From positions 1 to 16,442 of the forward strand of contig DAOUWT010000024.1 of the NCBI GenBank assembly GCA_030666985.1: DNA of 16,442 nucleotides, written 5' to 3'. The notes beneath the pieces were generated by a model. It searched no databases, had not been told where the DNA came from, and worked only from the letters and a program-made list of their open reading frames with translations. Source of the stretch: Chloroflexota bacterium (GTDB lineage Bacteria > Chloroflexota > Anaerolineae > Anaerolineales > UBA11858). Both the position numbers and the translations under genes were made by a program. This document shows positions 7,340 to 14,080 of the stretch, one piece after another; within the stretch, counting starts at the first letter, position 1; each line of letters begins with the position of its first letter.

Positions 7340-8773
7340 ATGGAAGAAGAAAAACAACTAGCAGAGCAGCCCATGACCATCACCGGCGGCCTAGCCAAAC
7401 GCATTCAAGAAGAAATAGGCCAAAATGTTTATCTCTGCTATCAATGCGTAAAATGCACCAGCGGATGCCCGGTAGCCGAGTTCTTCGATTGGCAGCCTAA
7501 CCAAATCATGCGGGCTGTTCAACTAGGACAAGAAGACATCGCCTTAGAATCCAAAACCACTTGGCTCTGTTCAGCCTGCCAGACCTGCACCACCCGCTGC
7601 CCTCAGGGGCTGGACATCAACGCCATCATGGAATTCCTCACCCGCGAGGCCGTTGAGCGCGGCATCAAACCCCAAGTCCCCGCGGTCAACACTTTCAACA
7701 AAGCCTTCCTGCGTGAGATCCGCCTCTGGGGCCGCAGCTACGAACCAGGCATAATGGCAGAAATGGGCCTCCATGACCCGCTCTCCCTCATCAAAGATAT
7801 TGACCTCTACATGGCCATGCTCAAAAAACGCAAAGTGGCCTTCTTCCCCGACCCCACCCGCAAGCCCAGCCATCGCAAGGCCAAACCCATTGAGGGAGCC
7901 TCGAGCGCCGTGGGCTATTACCCCGGTTGCTCTCTGGAAACTACAGCAACCGAATTCAACATATCCTCGAAAAAAGTTTGCGAAGCCTTAGATATAGAGC
8001 TAATCGAACCCAAAGGATGGATCTGCTGTGGAAGCACCCCAGCCCACAAAGCAGACCCCAAAGCCTCCATAGAATTCCCCATGGAAAACCTGGCTCTCTT
8101 CGAAAAGAGCGGCCTCACAGAAGTCACCATGCCCTGCGCGGCCTGCTACAACCGCCACAAAGCCGCCCAACACGAAATCAGGGAACACGCAGACCTCAAA
8201 GCCTCCGTAGACAAGACCTTGAAATATGAATACCAAGATTCGGTCTACGTCAGCACCTTGGCCGAAGCCATCTACAAGCACATAGGCCCAGAGCGCGTCG
8301 CCGAAAAAGTTACTAAACCGCTCAAAGACCTCCACCTGGCCTGCTACTACGGCTGCCTTCTCACCCGTCCCCCAGAAATAACCGGCGCACCCAATCCCGA
8401 AAACCCCACCGACATGGATGAACTCATGGTAGCCCTGGGAGCCGAAGTTCACGACTGGTCCTACAAAACCACCTGCTGCGGAGCGGCTCACTCCCTCACC
8501 CGCCCCGATATCGTCCTAAAACTGAGCGGGAACATCATCAACCACGCTCGAGAAGCCGGAGCCGAGGCCATTGTGGTCTCTTGTCCCCTCTGCCACCTGA
8601 ACCTGGACGCCCGCCAAATTCAAATGGAACTCGACGAACCCATGCCCATCCTCTACTTCACACAATTGATGGCGCTCGCCCTTGATCTTCCGCCTAAGGC
8701 TATGGCTCTCAATAAGAATATTATTGATCCACGTCCGTTGTTGAGGGAGAAGGGGTTTATTGGGGGAGAGTAA
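7340..8773 (+). CDS. hdrCB: HdrC-HdrB fusion, heterodisulfide reductase-type iron-sulfur subunit
   Basis: A 477-residue fusion of subunits that are usually separate. The HdrC part (about 1-180) has two CX2CX2CX3CP ferredoxin motifs (C33/C36/C39/C43 and C77/C80/C83/C87). The HdrB part (about 185-455) has two CCG domains: C197 ... C229-C230 ... C266/C269, and C335/C339 ... C379-C380 ... C415/C418. In methanogen HdrB such domains bind noncubane [4Fe-4S] clusters that cleave CoM-S-S-CoB. In MetFV-Hdr complexes the physiological partner is unclear and the subunit may simply relay electrons to MetFV. There are no membrane segments, so it is cytoplasmic. AAGGAG sits 7 nt before the ATG. It closes the met/hdr operon, with its end overlapping the next short frame. 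Confidence 0.92.
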   Translation: MEEEKQLAEQPMTITGGLAKRIQEEIGQNVYLCYQCVKCTSGCPVAEFFDWQPNQIMRAVQLGQEDIALESKTTWLCSACQTCTTRCPQGLDINAIMEFLTREAVERGIKPQVPAVNTFNKAFLREIRLWGRSYEPGIMAEMGLHDPLSLIKDIDLYMAMLKKRKVAFFPDPTRKPSHRKAKPIEGASSAVGYYPGCSLETTATEFNISSKKVCEALDIELIEPKGWICCGSTPAHKADPKASIEFPMENLALFEKSGLTEVTMPCAACYNRHKAAQHEIREHADLKASVDKTLKYEYQDSVYVSTLAEAIYKHIGPERVAEKVTKPLKDLHLACYYGCLLTRPPEITGAPNPENPTDMDELMVALGAEVHDWSYKTTCCGAAHSLTRPDIVLKLSGNIINHAREAGAEAIVVSCPLCHLNLDARQIQMELDEPMPILYFTQLMALALDLPPKAMALNKNIIDPRPLLREKGFIGGE

Positions 8774-9005
8774 AGCAGCTAGGGAAAATGAAAATACGAG
8801 TTTTTGGGATGGCGAAACTTGCGAATACTGTAAGGGCATTATTCTTGAAAAACGAGTTACTCTTCACCGGGAGACGAAGGGGGATTATGTTCTTATAGAG
8901 AATGTGCCTGCAGGTGTTTGCACGGAATGTGGAACGCGTTATTATGCAGCGAATGTTCTCAAGATGCGAGTAAGGATTGTACAAGTTGGAAAACATCATC
9001 CGTGA
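8760..9005 (+). CDS. Small YgiT/MqsA-type zinc-ribbon protein, possibly frameshifted
   Basis: The frame encodes up to 81 residues containing CEYCKG and, 28 residues later, VCTECGTRYY, followed by AANVLK. This is the two-knuckle zinc ribbon of YgiT-type proteins, some of which are antitoxins. The start is uncertain. TTG 8760 overlaps the end of hdrCB and gives an unusual leader. ATG 8788, behind AGGG, is in a different frame and would join naturally as MKIRVFWDGETC only if one T were added to the T5 run at 8801-8805. The C-terminus (MRVRIVQVGKHHP) is also unlike the family. It is therefore a real domain, but perhaps a damaged gene. Composition is more AT-rich than the flanking operons. No cognate toxin is visible; the next gene is a methyltransferase that it overlaps slightly. 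Confidence 0.5.
   Translation: MGESKAARENENTSFWDGETCEYCKGIILEKRVTLHRETKGDYVLIENVPAGVCTECGTRYYAANVLKMRVRIVQVGKHHP
8972..8976 (+). promoter_or_regulatory. Candidate ribosome binding site for the methyltransferase
   Basis: AAGGA lies 9 nt before TTG 8986. The TAA at 8971-8973 closes this frame upstream, so the gene must begin at TTG 8977, TTG 8986 or a later codon such as ATG 9058. Confidence 0.45.
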
Positions 9006-9906
9006 GATTCGTTCATATATCGAAACTATAAAGAATGATAAGACCTTGTATGATGAAATGAACTTCAGTGACAGGGCAGATGCCTTGGATTCCCTCGAGT
9101 TTGACGTTATCGAACGGGTTGAAAGTTCGCTTCTCACGAATGGTCGGCACGAGGAACTGACGAGTTTGAGGCAATATGCAGAGATGGTCAAGATACGATT
9201 GGAAGACGTTGATGAAAGGCTCTTCCAAAGGCTGCGATACAATATTGCGTCCCGAAACTACACCAGCGCAGGGTTGAGACAACAAATTGTCAAGTATGCT
9301 GGAGACGGTCTGGAAAATGAGCAAGATGAGAGTTACGATAATCTTGACGCGTTTACCAATGGTTTGTTGCTGATAGGACCTGCACCCAAAGAGACTAGAG
9401 AACGAGAACCAGAAATGGTATTCTATCAGCCAACTCCGACCAGAATTGTCTTGGAGTTGGTAGAGAAAGCAGACTTTCAGCCGCAAGATGTCTTCTATGA
9501 TATAGGCTCTGGCTTGGGGCAGGTTTCGATATTGGTGCATTTGCTCAGTGGGGTTTGTGCAAAGGGCGTGGAGTTTGAACCAGCCTATTGCAATTATGCA
9601 AGACAATGTACAAAAGAACTGAACCTGTCACAGGTGAAGTTCATCAACGTAGACGCACGCGAGGTGGACTATGCAGATGGAAATGTCTTTTTCCTGTACA
9701 CCCCTTTCGAGGGCAGGATACTGGAACAAATGTTAGGGAGGCTCAGAGACGAGTCAAGAACGAGAGGAATCAAACTGTACACGTATGGGCCTTGCACACT
9801 ACAGGTAGCGCAACAAAACTGGCTAGAACGTGTGGATCAGAACGGCAGAGAAGTGTACAGGTTAGCTATATTCAAGACACTTGAGCAGAGGCTAGGGGCT
9901 GTCTAA
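8986..9906 (+). CDS. Class I SAM-dependent methyltransferase
   Basis: A protein of about 306 residues. The N-terminal third is helical and charged, without a recognised domain. The C-terminal part is a Rossmann methyltransferase: motif I FYDIGSGLGQVS (binds S-adenosylmethionine), then KGVEFEPAYCNYAR with the acidic residue after strand 2, a VKFINVDAREVDY segment, and motif IV-like NVFFLYTPFEG. The order resembles DOT1-like and small-molecule methyltransferases; the substrate cannot be read from the sequence. The start is uncertain: TTG 8986 is chosen for its AAGGA site, and ATG 9058 would lose 24 residues. It overlaps the zinc-ribbon frame by 20 nt. The low GC and lack of any link to acetyl-CoA metabolism suggest an acquired two-gene insert between the met/hdr operon and the regulatory genes. 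Confidence 0.8.
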   Translation: MENIIREIRSYIETIKNDKTLYDEMNFSDRADALDSLEFDVIERVESSLLTNGRHEELTSLRQYAEMVKIRLEDVDERLFQRLRYNIASRNYTSAGLRQQIVKYAGDGLENEQDESYDNLDAFTNGLLLIGPAPKETREREPEMVFYQPTPTRIVLELVEKADFQPQDVFYDIGSGLGQVSILVHLLSGVCAKGVEFEPAYCNYARQCTKELNLSQVKFINVDAREVDYADGNVFFLYTPFEGRILEQMLGRLRDESRTRGIKLYTYGPCTLQVAQQNWLERVDQNGREVYRLAIFKTLEQRLGAV

Positions 9907-9938
9907 CCTATGCTTAGAGCCGCCGGGACTGTTATCCA

Positions 9939-9977
9939 AGACCTCCGAGGGTTGCACCCCAAAAACCTCGGAGGTCT
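9939..9977. repeat. 12-bp inverted repeat hairpin after the methyltransferase
   Basis: AGACCTCCGAGG (9939-9950) and CCTCGGAGGTCT (9966-9977) are perfect inverted copies around a 15-nt loop. There is no T-run behind it, so it is not a standard terminator. It looks like a dispersed palindromic repeat unit. Confidence 0.7.
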
Positions 9978-10027
9978 ACCGTGCAGGGAAGGGAGAATGA
10001 ATGTTTACCAATACAAACCACCCTGCT

Positions 10028-10060
10028 CCTCCTGCTTGCATAATAGCAGAGGGTTTTTTT
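10028..10060 (+). terminator. Rho-independent terminator
   Basis: CCTCCTGCT (10028-10036) pairs with AGCAGAGGG (10045-10053) with one mismatch and one G-T pair around an 8-nt loop, followed immediately by seven T. It lies about 120 bp after the methyltransferase stop and would separate that transcript from the downstream promoter. Confidence 0.65.
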
Positions 10061-10267
10061 ATTTCAATAGCAGGCTACACGCAGTATTTTTCGGGGGATA
10101 ACCAATGCGAACCGATGCGGCGTCAAGCTCTCAAACGGAGTCGGCTGCCAAGGCACGTAAAGCGTAAGAGCAAACCGTCACGCATCACGTTTCACGTTTC
10201 ACGTTTTATAATATATCGCATCCCACACACCTCTCATAAAGCATATAAATAGGTGTCGATAATCATA
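10061..10267. other. Gene-free spacer
   Basis: No convincing gene is seen between the terminator and the downstream promoter. Short open frames here have no ribosome binding site or recognisable domain. The segment contains the third run of ACGTGAA-type units (10153-10207, partly on the opposite strand) and otherwise AT-rich sequence. Confidence 0.5.
10153..10207. repeat. ACGTGAA-type short degenerate repeat, copy c (both orientations)
   Basis: CACGTAAAGCGTAA occurs on the + strand, followed by CACGCATCACGTTTCACG and a further TTTCACGTTTTA, which reads as ACGTGAA units on the - strand. The two halves face each other and could form a weak hairpin. Confidence 0.5.
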
Positions 10268-10296
10268 TTGTATAACCCAGACATCTCATGTATACT
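10268..10296 (+). promoter_or_regulatory. Sigma-70-like promoter upstream of the DRTGG gene
   Basis: TTGTAT (10268-10273), a 17-nt spacer and TATACT (10291-10296) form a good -35/-10 pair in AT-rich DNA. Transcription would start near 10303, leaving about 50 nt of leader before ATG 10353. It may drive the regulatory pair and perhaps the hydrogenase genes. Confidence 0.55.
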
Positions 10297-10352
10297 TCAC
10301 GTGTTGCTAGTTTCATTTTTCACAAAATAAAATTCGATTTTAGGAGACTACA

Positions 10353-10748
10353 ATGACCCTCCGCGAAATACTAGAAATCATCGAAGGCAAAACAATCACA
10401 GAGAATATAAATCTAGACCAAGAAGTCAAAATGGGCTGCGGCTCAGATTTGATGAGCGATGTCTTGGCTTTCACCCACCAAGGCACAGTGTTGATGTCTG
10501 GCCTCACCAACCCCCAGGTAGTGCGCACCGCCGAGATAGCCGGAATTCAAGCTATTATTTTCGTGCGCGGTAAGTATCCTCCTCAAAAAACCATTGATAT
10601 AGCCGAAGAAAAAAGCATTCCTCTCTTGGCCTCCAAATACACCATGTTCGAGACTTGCGGCCGAATTTACGCCTCTGGCCTGCCTAGCTGCGGCGTCTTT
10701 GACCTCACCTCGCACCAATGGGATGCTAAATTTACAGGTGATGAATAA
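10353..10748 (+). CDS. DRTGG-domain protein (HPr-kinase-associated fold, regulatory)
   Basis: A 131-residue protein matching the DRTGG family, a small domain also found in front of HPr kinase and phosphotransacetylase-type proteins. Visible hallmarks are the start TLREILEIIEGK, the central MGCGSDLMSDVLAF, then VLMSGLTNPQVVRTAEIAGIQAIIFVRGK and LLASKYTMFETCGRIYASG near the end. The family's function is unknown; stand-alone copies recur beside anti-sigma-like ATPases in hydrogenase operons of fermentative anaerobes, which suggests a regulatory or ligand-sensing role. AGGAG (10342-10346) precedes the ATG by 6 nt. It is the first gene after the predicted promoter, about 100 bp ahead of a CBS/HATPase gene that is probably its partner. 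Confidence 0.85.
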   Translation: MTLREILEIIEGKTITENINLDQEVKMGCGSDLMSDVLAFTHQGTVLMSGLTNPQVVRTAEIAGIQAIIFVRGKYPPQKTIDIAEEKSIPLLASKYTMFETCGRIYASGLPSCGVFDLTSHQWDAKFTGDE

Positions 10749-10771
10749 GAGAGTTCCAAGATGTAAATTCT

Positions 10772-10803
10772 CCAACACGCAACACGTAACACGCAACACA
10801 AGT
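10772..10803. repeat. Short degenerate repeat of AACACGC/AACACGT units, copy d
   Basis: CAACACGCAACACGTAACAC followed by GCAACACAAG repeats a 7-bp-like unit about four times. It lies in the gap between the DRTGG gene and the CBS/HATPase gene, just before the likely start of the latter. Confidence 0.5.
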
Positions 10804-10845
10804 TGCTGGATGAGTATTTTTTGGGAACTCCCTAAAAGACTAAGC

Positions 10846-11943
10846 ATGAAAACAGAAAAAGAGGAACTATCTCCTAAAATCACCAAACTCAAGGAACTGA
10901 CTTACGAAATCAAAATCGGTCAGGCCATGACAAAGGATGTAGTCAGCGTTTCTCCTGACATTACCATGTGCGAACTCAGGGAAGTGTTACAAGCCAACCG
11001 CATCTCCGGCACACCAGTAGTAGAAAACGGGCAAATGATTGGCATCATCAGCGTCGAAGATCTCATCAACGCCATGGGAGTATGCAGCCCCATATCCACA
11101 ACGAATAACAGAGAGGTCACCTCAGCCTCACAAGAAAAAATGACCATGGCCTCAGTACGAGAGAGTATGACCATGACCTCAGTACGAGAAAATATGACCA
11201 CCACTCCAGAGACCCTATTCGCTGACGAACCTTTGGCTCGCGCCGTGAGCAAATTCAATAAATTTCATTTCGGGCGTTTTCCTGTCGTCAACCGGCAAGA
11301 GGAACTAGTAGGTATAATCACCCAAGACAACATTGTCAGCGCCATGCTCAAACACCTGGAAACATCTTATTATCAAGAAGAATCCCTCATCTATCCCACA
11401 GACCGCATCCTTACAGACCGCATCCTTGAAGATCTCATCGCCGACGAGGTCAACCTTATTCTCCGCTACCACGTGAACGCCCTAGATTTCGACCACGCCG
11501 GAGAGGCTTCCAGCAAACTCAAGAAAACATTGATCCGCTTAGGTATCCCCCCGCAAATCGTTCGCCGCGCAGCCATAGCTTCCTATGAGGCAGAAATGAA
11601 CCTCGTCCTGTGGGGAGAAGGCGGAGAACTTCACGTCAAAGTCCAACCCGACCAGATCAAGCTTGAAACATTCGATACCGGCCCCGGCATTGAGGATATC
11701 GAAAAGGCCATGCAGCCAGGCTATTCCACCGCCCCAGAATGGGTGCAGGCCATGGGCTTCGGAGCCGGCATGGGATTGCCCAATATCCAGACCTGCACTG
11801 ATGAAATGGAGCTAGAATCCACTCCCGGCGAGGGAACACATCTCAAAACCACTCTATACCTGGAAGCCAACGCGAGTGGATTTTTAGGGGAGGGTGCCAC
11901 GCGGGGGCGTGAGACCAACCCCCAGGCGTTTGGCCACGCCTAA
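10846..11943 (+). CDS. CBS-domain pair fused to an RsbW-like HATPase domain
   Basis: A 365-residue cytoplasmic regulator. Two CBS motifs, likely binding an adenine nucleotide, span about 24-78 (GQAMTKDVVSVSPD...GIISVEDLINAMG) and 115-172 (MTTTPETLFADEP...GIITQDNIVSAML). A linker follows, then a GHKL ATPase domain at about 225-345: N box in AAIASYEAEMNLV, G1 DTGPGI, G2 GFGAGMGLPN. No His phosphoacceptor domain is seen, so it is closer to an anti-sigma/serine kinase than to a sensor kinase. ATG 10846 is chosen because upstream codons translate repeat sequence, though its ribosome binding site is weak; ATG 10810 is possible. Oddities: two perfect or near-perfect in-frame tandem repeats, and a C-terminal tail of about 20 residues that comes from a dispersed DNA repeat. 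The neighbouring DRTGG gene suggests a two-protein sensing unit. Confidence 0.85.
   Translation: MKTEKEELSPKITKLKELTYEIKIGQAMTKDVVSVSPDITMCELREVLQANRISGTPVVENGQMIGIISVEDLINAMGVCSPISTTNNREVTSASQEKMTMASVRESMTMTSVRENMTTTPETLFADEPLARAVSKFNKFHFGRFPVVNRQEELVGIITQDNIVSAMLKHLETSYYQEESLIYPTDRILTDRILEDLIADEVNLILRYHVNALDFDHAGEASSKLKKTLIRLGIPPQIVRRAAIASYEAEMNLVLWGEGGELHVKVQPDQIKLETFDTGPGIEDIEKAMQPGYSTAPEWVQAMGFGAGMGLPNIQTCTDEMELESTPGEGTHLKTTLYLEANASGFLGEGATRGRETNPQAFGHA
11140..11208 (+). repeat. 27-bp tandem repeat in the CBS/HATPase gene
   Basis: Two 27-bp units (11140-11166, 11167-11193) differ at only a few bases and a third partial unit follows. They encode MTMASVRES, MTMTSVREN, MTTTPE. The unit duplicates the junction that opens the second CBS domain, so the linker between CBS domains has been lengthened by 18 residues. 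Confidence 0.85.
11398..11427 (+). repeat. Perfect 15-bp tandem duplication in the CBS/HATPase gene
   Basis: ACAGACCGCATCCTT occurs twice without a mismatch and encodes TDRIL-TDRIL between the CBS pair and the ATPase domain. The lack of divergence indicates recent slippage. Confidence 0.9.
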
Positions 11944-12040
11944 GCGAGGAAAAACCATGGGGATTGGCATCCACGCCGGGGCAAGGTTTTCTAATCCCCA
12001 GCCGTTTGCGTTCCTGCCAATCCCTAACGAGGAGTGAATG
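11919..12040. repeat. Dispersed intergenic repeat, copy 2
   Basis: Homologous by eye to 1-121. It has internal inverted pairs: GGGATTGGCA (11960-11969) with TGCCAATCCC (12015-12024), and AAAACC (11951-11956) with GGTTTT (11985-11990), so it could form a nested hairpin. It begins inside the CBS/HATPase gene and supplies that gene's last codons and stop. No gene lies within it. Confidence 0.65.
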
Positions 12041-12199
12041 CTTACTGCCTACGCACAATCTCACAAACTAGACGAGCCAACGCGAACAGAATTCGCGGCA
12101 AAATCCGCCTGCGCGGATTAATTCCAACCGACGCAGGTCGGTGTGTTTGCAAATACAGCAAACCTAGCAGAACAGAAACGATTTCTAATCGATTTACCC
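12041..12199. other. Gene-free leader of the hydrogenase operon
   Basis: No gene or clear promoter is seen. The main structure is the hairpin pair at 12102-12142; the hydB ribosome binding site begins at 12201. Confidence 0.5.
12102..12142. repeat. Two adjacent short hairpins upstream of hydB
   Basis: AATCCGC (12102-12108) pairs with GCGGATT (12113-12119) around CTGC, and ACCGAC (12127-12132) pairs with GTCGGT (12137-12142) around GCAG. This looks like a compact palindromic repeat unit; neither hairpin has a T-run. It lies in the leader of the hydrogenase genes. Confidence 0.6.
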
Positions 12200-12212
12200 A
12201 AGGAGAAATTCT

Positions 12213-13244
12213 ATGAACCTAAAAGTCCTAGACAAAAGGGCAATTGCCCCACTAGTCGAGGCATTGATGGACGATTACCGGGTTGTCGGCCCCCAAGCGA
12301 AGGGTTCCAAATTCACCTTCGAAGCGGTCACTGACCCGGCCAATTTGCGCTTCGATTACGACACGACCATCTTGCCTCCCAAGAAAGTACTTCTGCCTCC
12401 CCAGGAAAGACTGGCAACTTTCACCTTGCAAGAAGACCTGCAAGTGAAAACTGTCCTGGAAACAGAGCCAACCGTGTTGCTGGGAGTACACACCTGCGAC
12501 CTGAAAGCCATCCAGTTGCTAGACGAAGTATTCTCCAAAGACTTTCCCGACGCTCAATATCTGGCACAGCGCGAGCAGACCATTCTTATCAGCCTAGAAT
12601 GCCTCTCCCCCTGTGATGAACATTCCTTTTGCAAGGATATGGGCACCCTGACTGCCAGCGAAGGAAGCGACATTCACCTGACCGAGATTGACTCCGCCTA
12701 CATTGTGGACGCTACAACAGAGGCAGGAGAAGAACTCCTCGCACGCTATGCCACCGTGCGCGACGCAACCGAGGCTGATATGCAAAAGTTGAACAAAGAA
12801 CTCGGCGCAAAGTGGCCTAAATTTAACTACCAACTCGATTTCGAGACCGCAAAACTTCCATCCATGTTGGAAGCCGCTTTTGAGCACCCCCTCTGGAACG
12901 ACCTGGGGGATCGGTGTCTCGCGTGCGGTTCGTGTACAAACGTTTGCCCTACTTGCTATTGCTTCAATGTCTACGATGAAGTTGATATGCTGCTGACCAA
13001 AGGCACACGCTCACGCAATTGGGACTCCTGCCAGTTGGACGAGTTTGCCCGGGTGGCTGGTGGTGAGAATTTCCGCGAGGCTCGCGCCGCTCGTCAACGT
13101 CACCGCCTGATGCGCAAGGGGAAATACATCTACGAGAAATTCGACGAACTTGGCTGTGTGGGATGCGGCCGTTGCATCCGCACCTGCACCGCCAAAATCA
13201 GCATTGTCGAGTCATTCAACACTATCCACAATGGGAAAAAATAG
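12213..13244 (+). CDS. hydB: Group 3b [NiFe]-hydrogenase beta subunit (4Fe-4S, HydB/AsrA-like)
   Basis: A 343-residue iron-sulfur subunit of the sulfhydrogenase/AsrA family, carrying electrons between the hydrogenase small subunit and the flavin subunit. The N-terminal domain shows LGVHTCDLKAIQLLD and LECLSPCDEHSFCKDMGTL, typical of this family. The C-terminal domain has two clusters: C235/C238/C241/C245 (with extra C248 and C250 in PTCYCF) and C315/C318/C321/C325. AGGAG (12201-12205) precedes the ATG by 7 nt. It heads the order beta-gamma-delta-alpha seen in Pyrococcus hydBGDA. The stop is 13 nt before the next gene. The same fold occurs in anaerobic sulfite reductase A, but the hydrogenase neighbours decide the assignment. 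Confidence 0.92.
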   Translation: MNLKVLDKRAIAPLVEALMDDYRVVGPQAKGSKFTFEAVTDPANLRFDYDTTILPPKKVLLPPQERLATFTLQEDLQVKTVLETEPTVLLGVHTCDLKAIQLLDEVFSKDFPDAQYLAQREQTILISLECLSPCDEHSFCKDMGTLTASEGSDIHLTEIDSAYIVDATTEAGEELLARYATVRDATEADMQKLNKELGAKWPKFNYQLDFETAKLPSMLEAAFEHPLWNDLGDRCLACGSCTNVCPTCYCFNVYDEVDMLLTKGTRSRNWDSCQLDEFARVAGGENFREARAARQRHRLMRKGKYIYEKFDELGCVGCGRCIRTCTAKISIVESFNTIHNGKK

Positions 13245-13257
13245 GAGAAATAAAACC

Positions 13258-14079
13258 ATGGAAAAATCTATTTACACCCCAGATATGACGCGCGTAATTG
13301 ACATTGAAGAACTAACCTCATTAGAGAAACTTTTCACCATAAAATCGCCCAATGGCGAGCTAGGGCACGAACCAGGCCAGTTCGTGATGGTCTCTGTCCT
13401 AGGCGTGGGAGAAGCTCCCATTTCTATCAGCTCTTCGCCCAGCCGGTCTAACGGGCACTTCGAGCTTTGTGTGCGCCAAGTGGGTAACGTGACCAACGCC
13501 CTCCACGCCATGCAGCCCGGCGCCAAAGTAGGCATCCGCGGGCCTTTCGGGACTGGCTTCCCAATCGAGAAAATGCGCGGCAAGGACTTGCTCTTCGCCC
13601 CAGGCGGCCTGGGCCTGGCCCCTCTCCGCTCCCTGATCAATCAGGTCGTTGACGAGCGCAGCTCCTTTGGGCGCGTGATCATCCTCTATGGAACCAAGGG
13701 ACCAAGTGACTTGCTCTTCCGCGATGAACTAGATGAATGGGTCGCTCGTGACGATATCGAGTGCCTCATCACCGTGGATAGAGGAGACGAAACGTGGGAT
13801 GGTCACGTGGGCGTCATCACCACCCTTTTCCCAGAAATCACCATTAATCCGCGAAACACAATTGCCATCACCTGCGGCCCACCCATCATGTACCGTTTCG
13901 TGCTAATGGAGTTGTTGGGCAAGGGTATCCCAGAATCACAAATATATCTTTCACTGGAACGCCGGATGAAGTGCGGCGTAGGAAAATGTGGACACTGTCA
14001 AATAGAAAGCCTATACTGCTGTCAGGACGGGCCGGTTTTCAATTACGCCAAGATCAAGGGCTTCGAGGAGGCACTATAA
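13258..14079 (+). CDS. hydG: Group 3b [NiFe]-hydrogenase gamma subunit, FAD/NAD(P)-binding
   Basis: A 273-residue diaphorase subunit that moves electrons between NAD(P)H and the hydrogenase (the sulfhydrogenase gamma family, unrelated to the radical-SAM HydG of [FeFe] hydrogenase maturation). The N-terminal ferredoxin-reductase barrel has GQFVMVSV and a flavin-binding APISISSSPSR. The nucleotide domain has APGGLGLAPLRSLI (about 114-127) and YGTKGPSDLLFRDEL. The C-terminus has a [2Fe-2S] ligand set C239/C244/C247/C255 (MKCGVGKCGHC...CCQDG). AGGAG (13243-13247), overlapping the hydB stop, is 10 nt upstream of ATG 13258. The frame is open further upstream, but that part only translates hydB antiframe sequence. 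Whether NADP or NAD is preferred cannot be fixed by eye. Confidence 0.93.
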   Translation: MEKSIYTPDMTRVIDIEELTSLEKLFTIKSPNGELGHEPGQFVMVSVLGVGEAPISISSSPSRSNGHFELCVRQVGNVTNALHAMQPGAKVGIRGPFGTGFPIEKMRGKDLLFAPGGLGLAPLRSLINQVVDERSSFGRVIILYGTKGPSDLLFRDELDEWVARDDIECLITVDRGDETWDGHVGVITTLFPEITINPRNTIAITCGPPIMYRFVLMELLGKGIPESQIYLSLERRMKCGVGKCGHCQIESLYCCQDGPVFNYAKIKGFEEAL

Positions 14080-14080
14080 T

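Noticed and set aside
9910..10252. Two small + strand open frames after the methyltransferase
   Set aside because: They run through the inverted repeat, the terminator and short repeats, and translate to no recognisable domain.
10699..10845. Upstream N-terminal extension of the CBS/HATPase gene
   Set aside because: The extra codons overlap the DRTGG gene and then translate the AACACGC repeat, so a start at 10846 (or 10810) is preferred.
11140..11208. CRISPR-like direct repeats
   Set aside because: The units are contiguous, lie in frame within a coding region, and have no spacers or cas genes nearby.
13150..13257. Longer hydG start inside hydB
   Set aside because: It translates hydB sequence out of frame, whereas ATG 13258 has a ribosome binding site and begins at the family's usual position.
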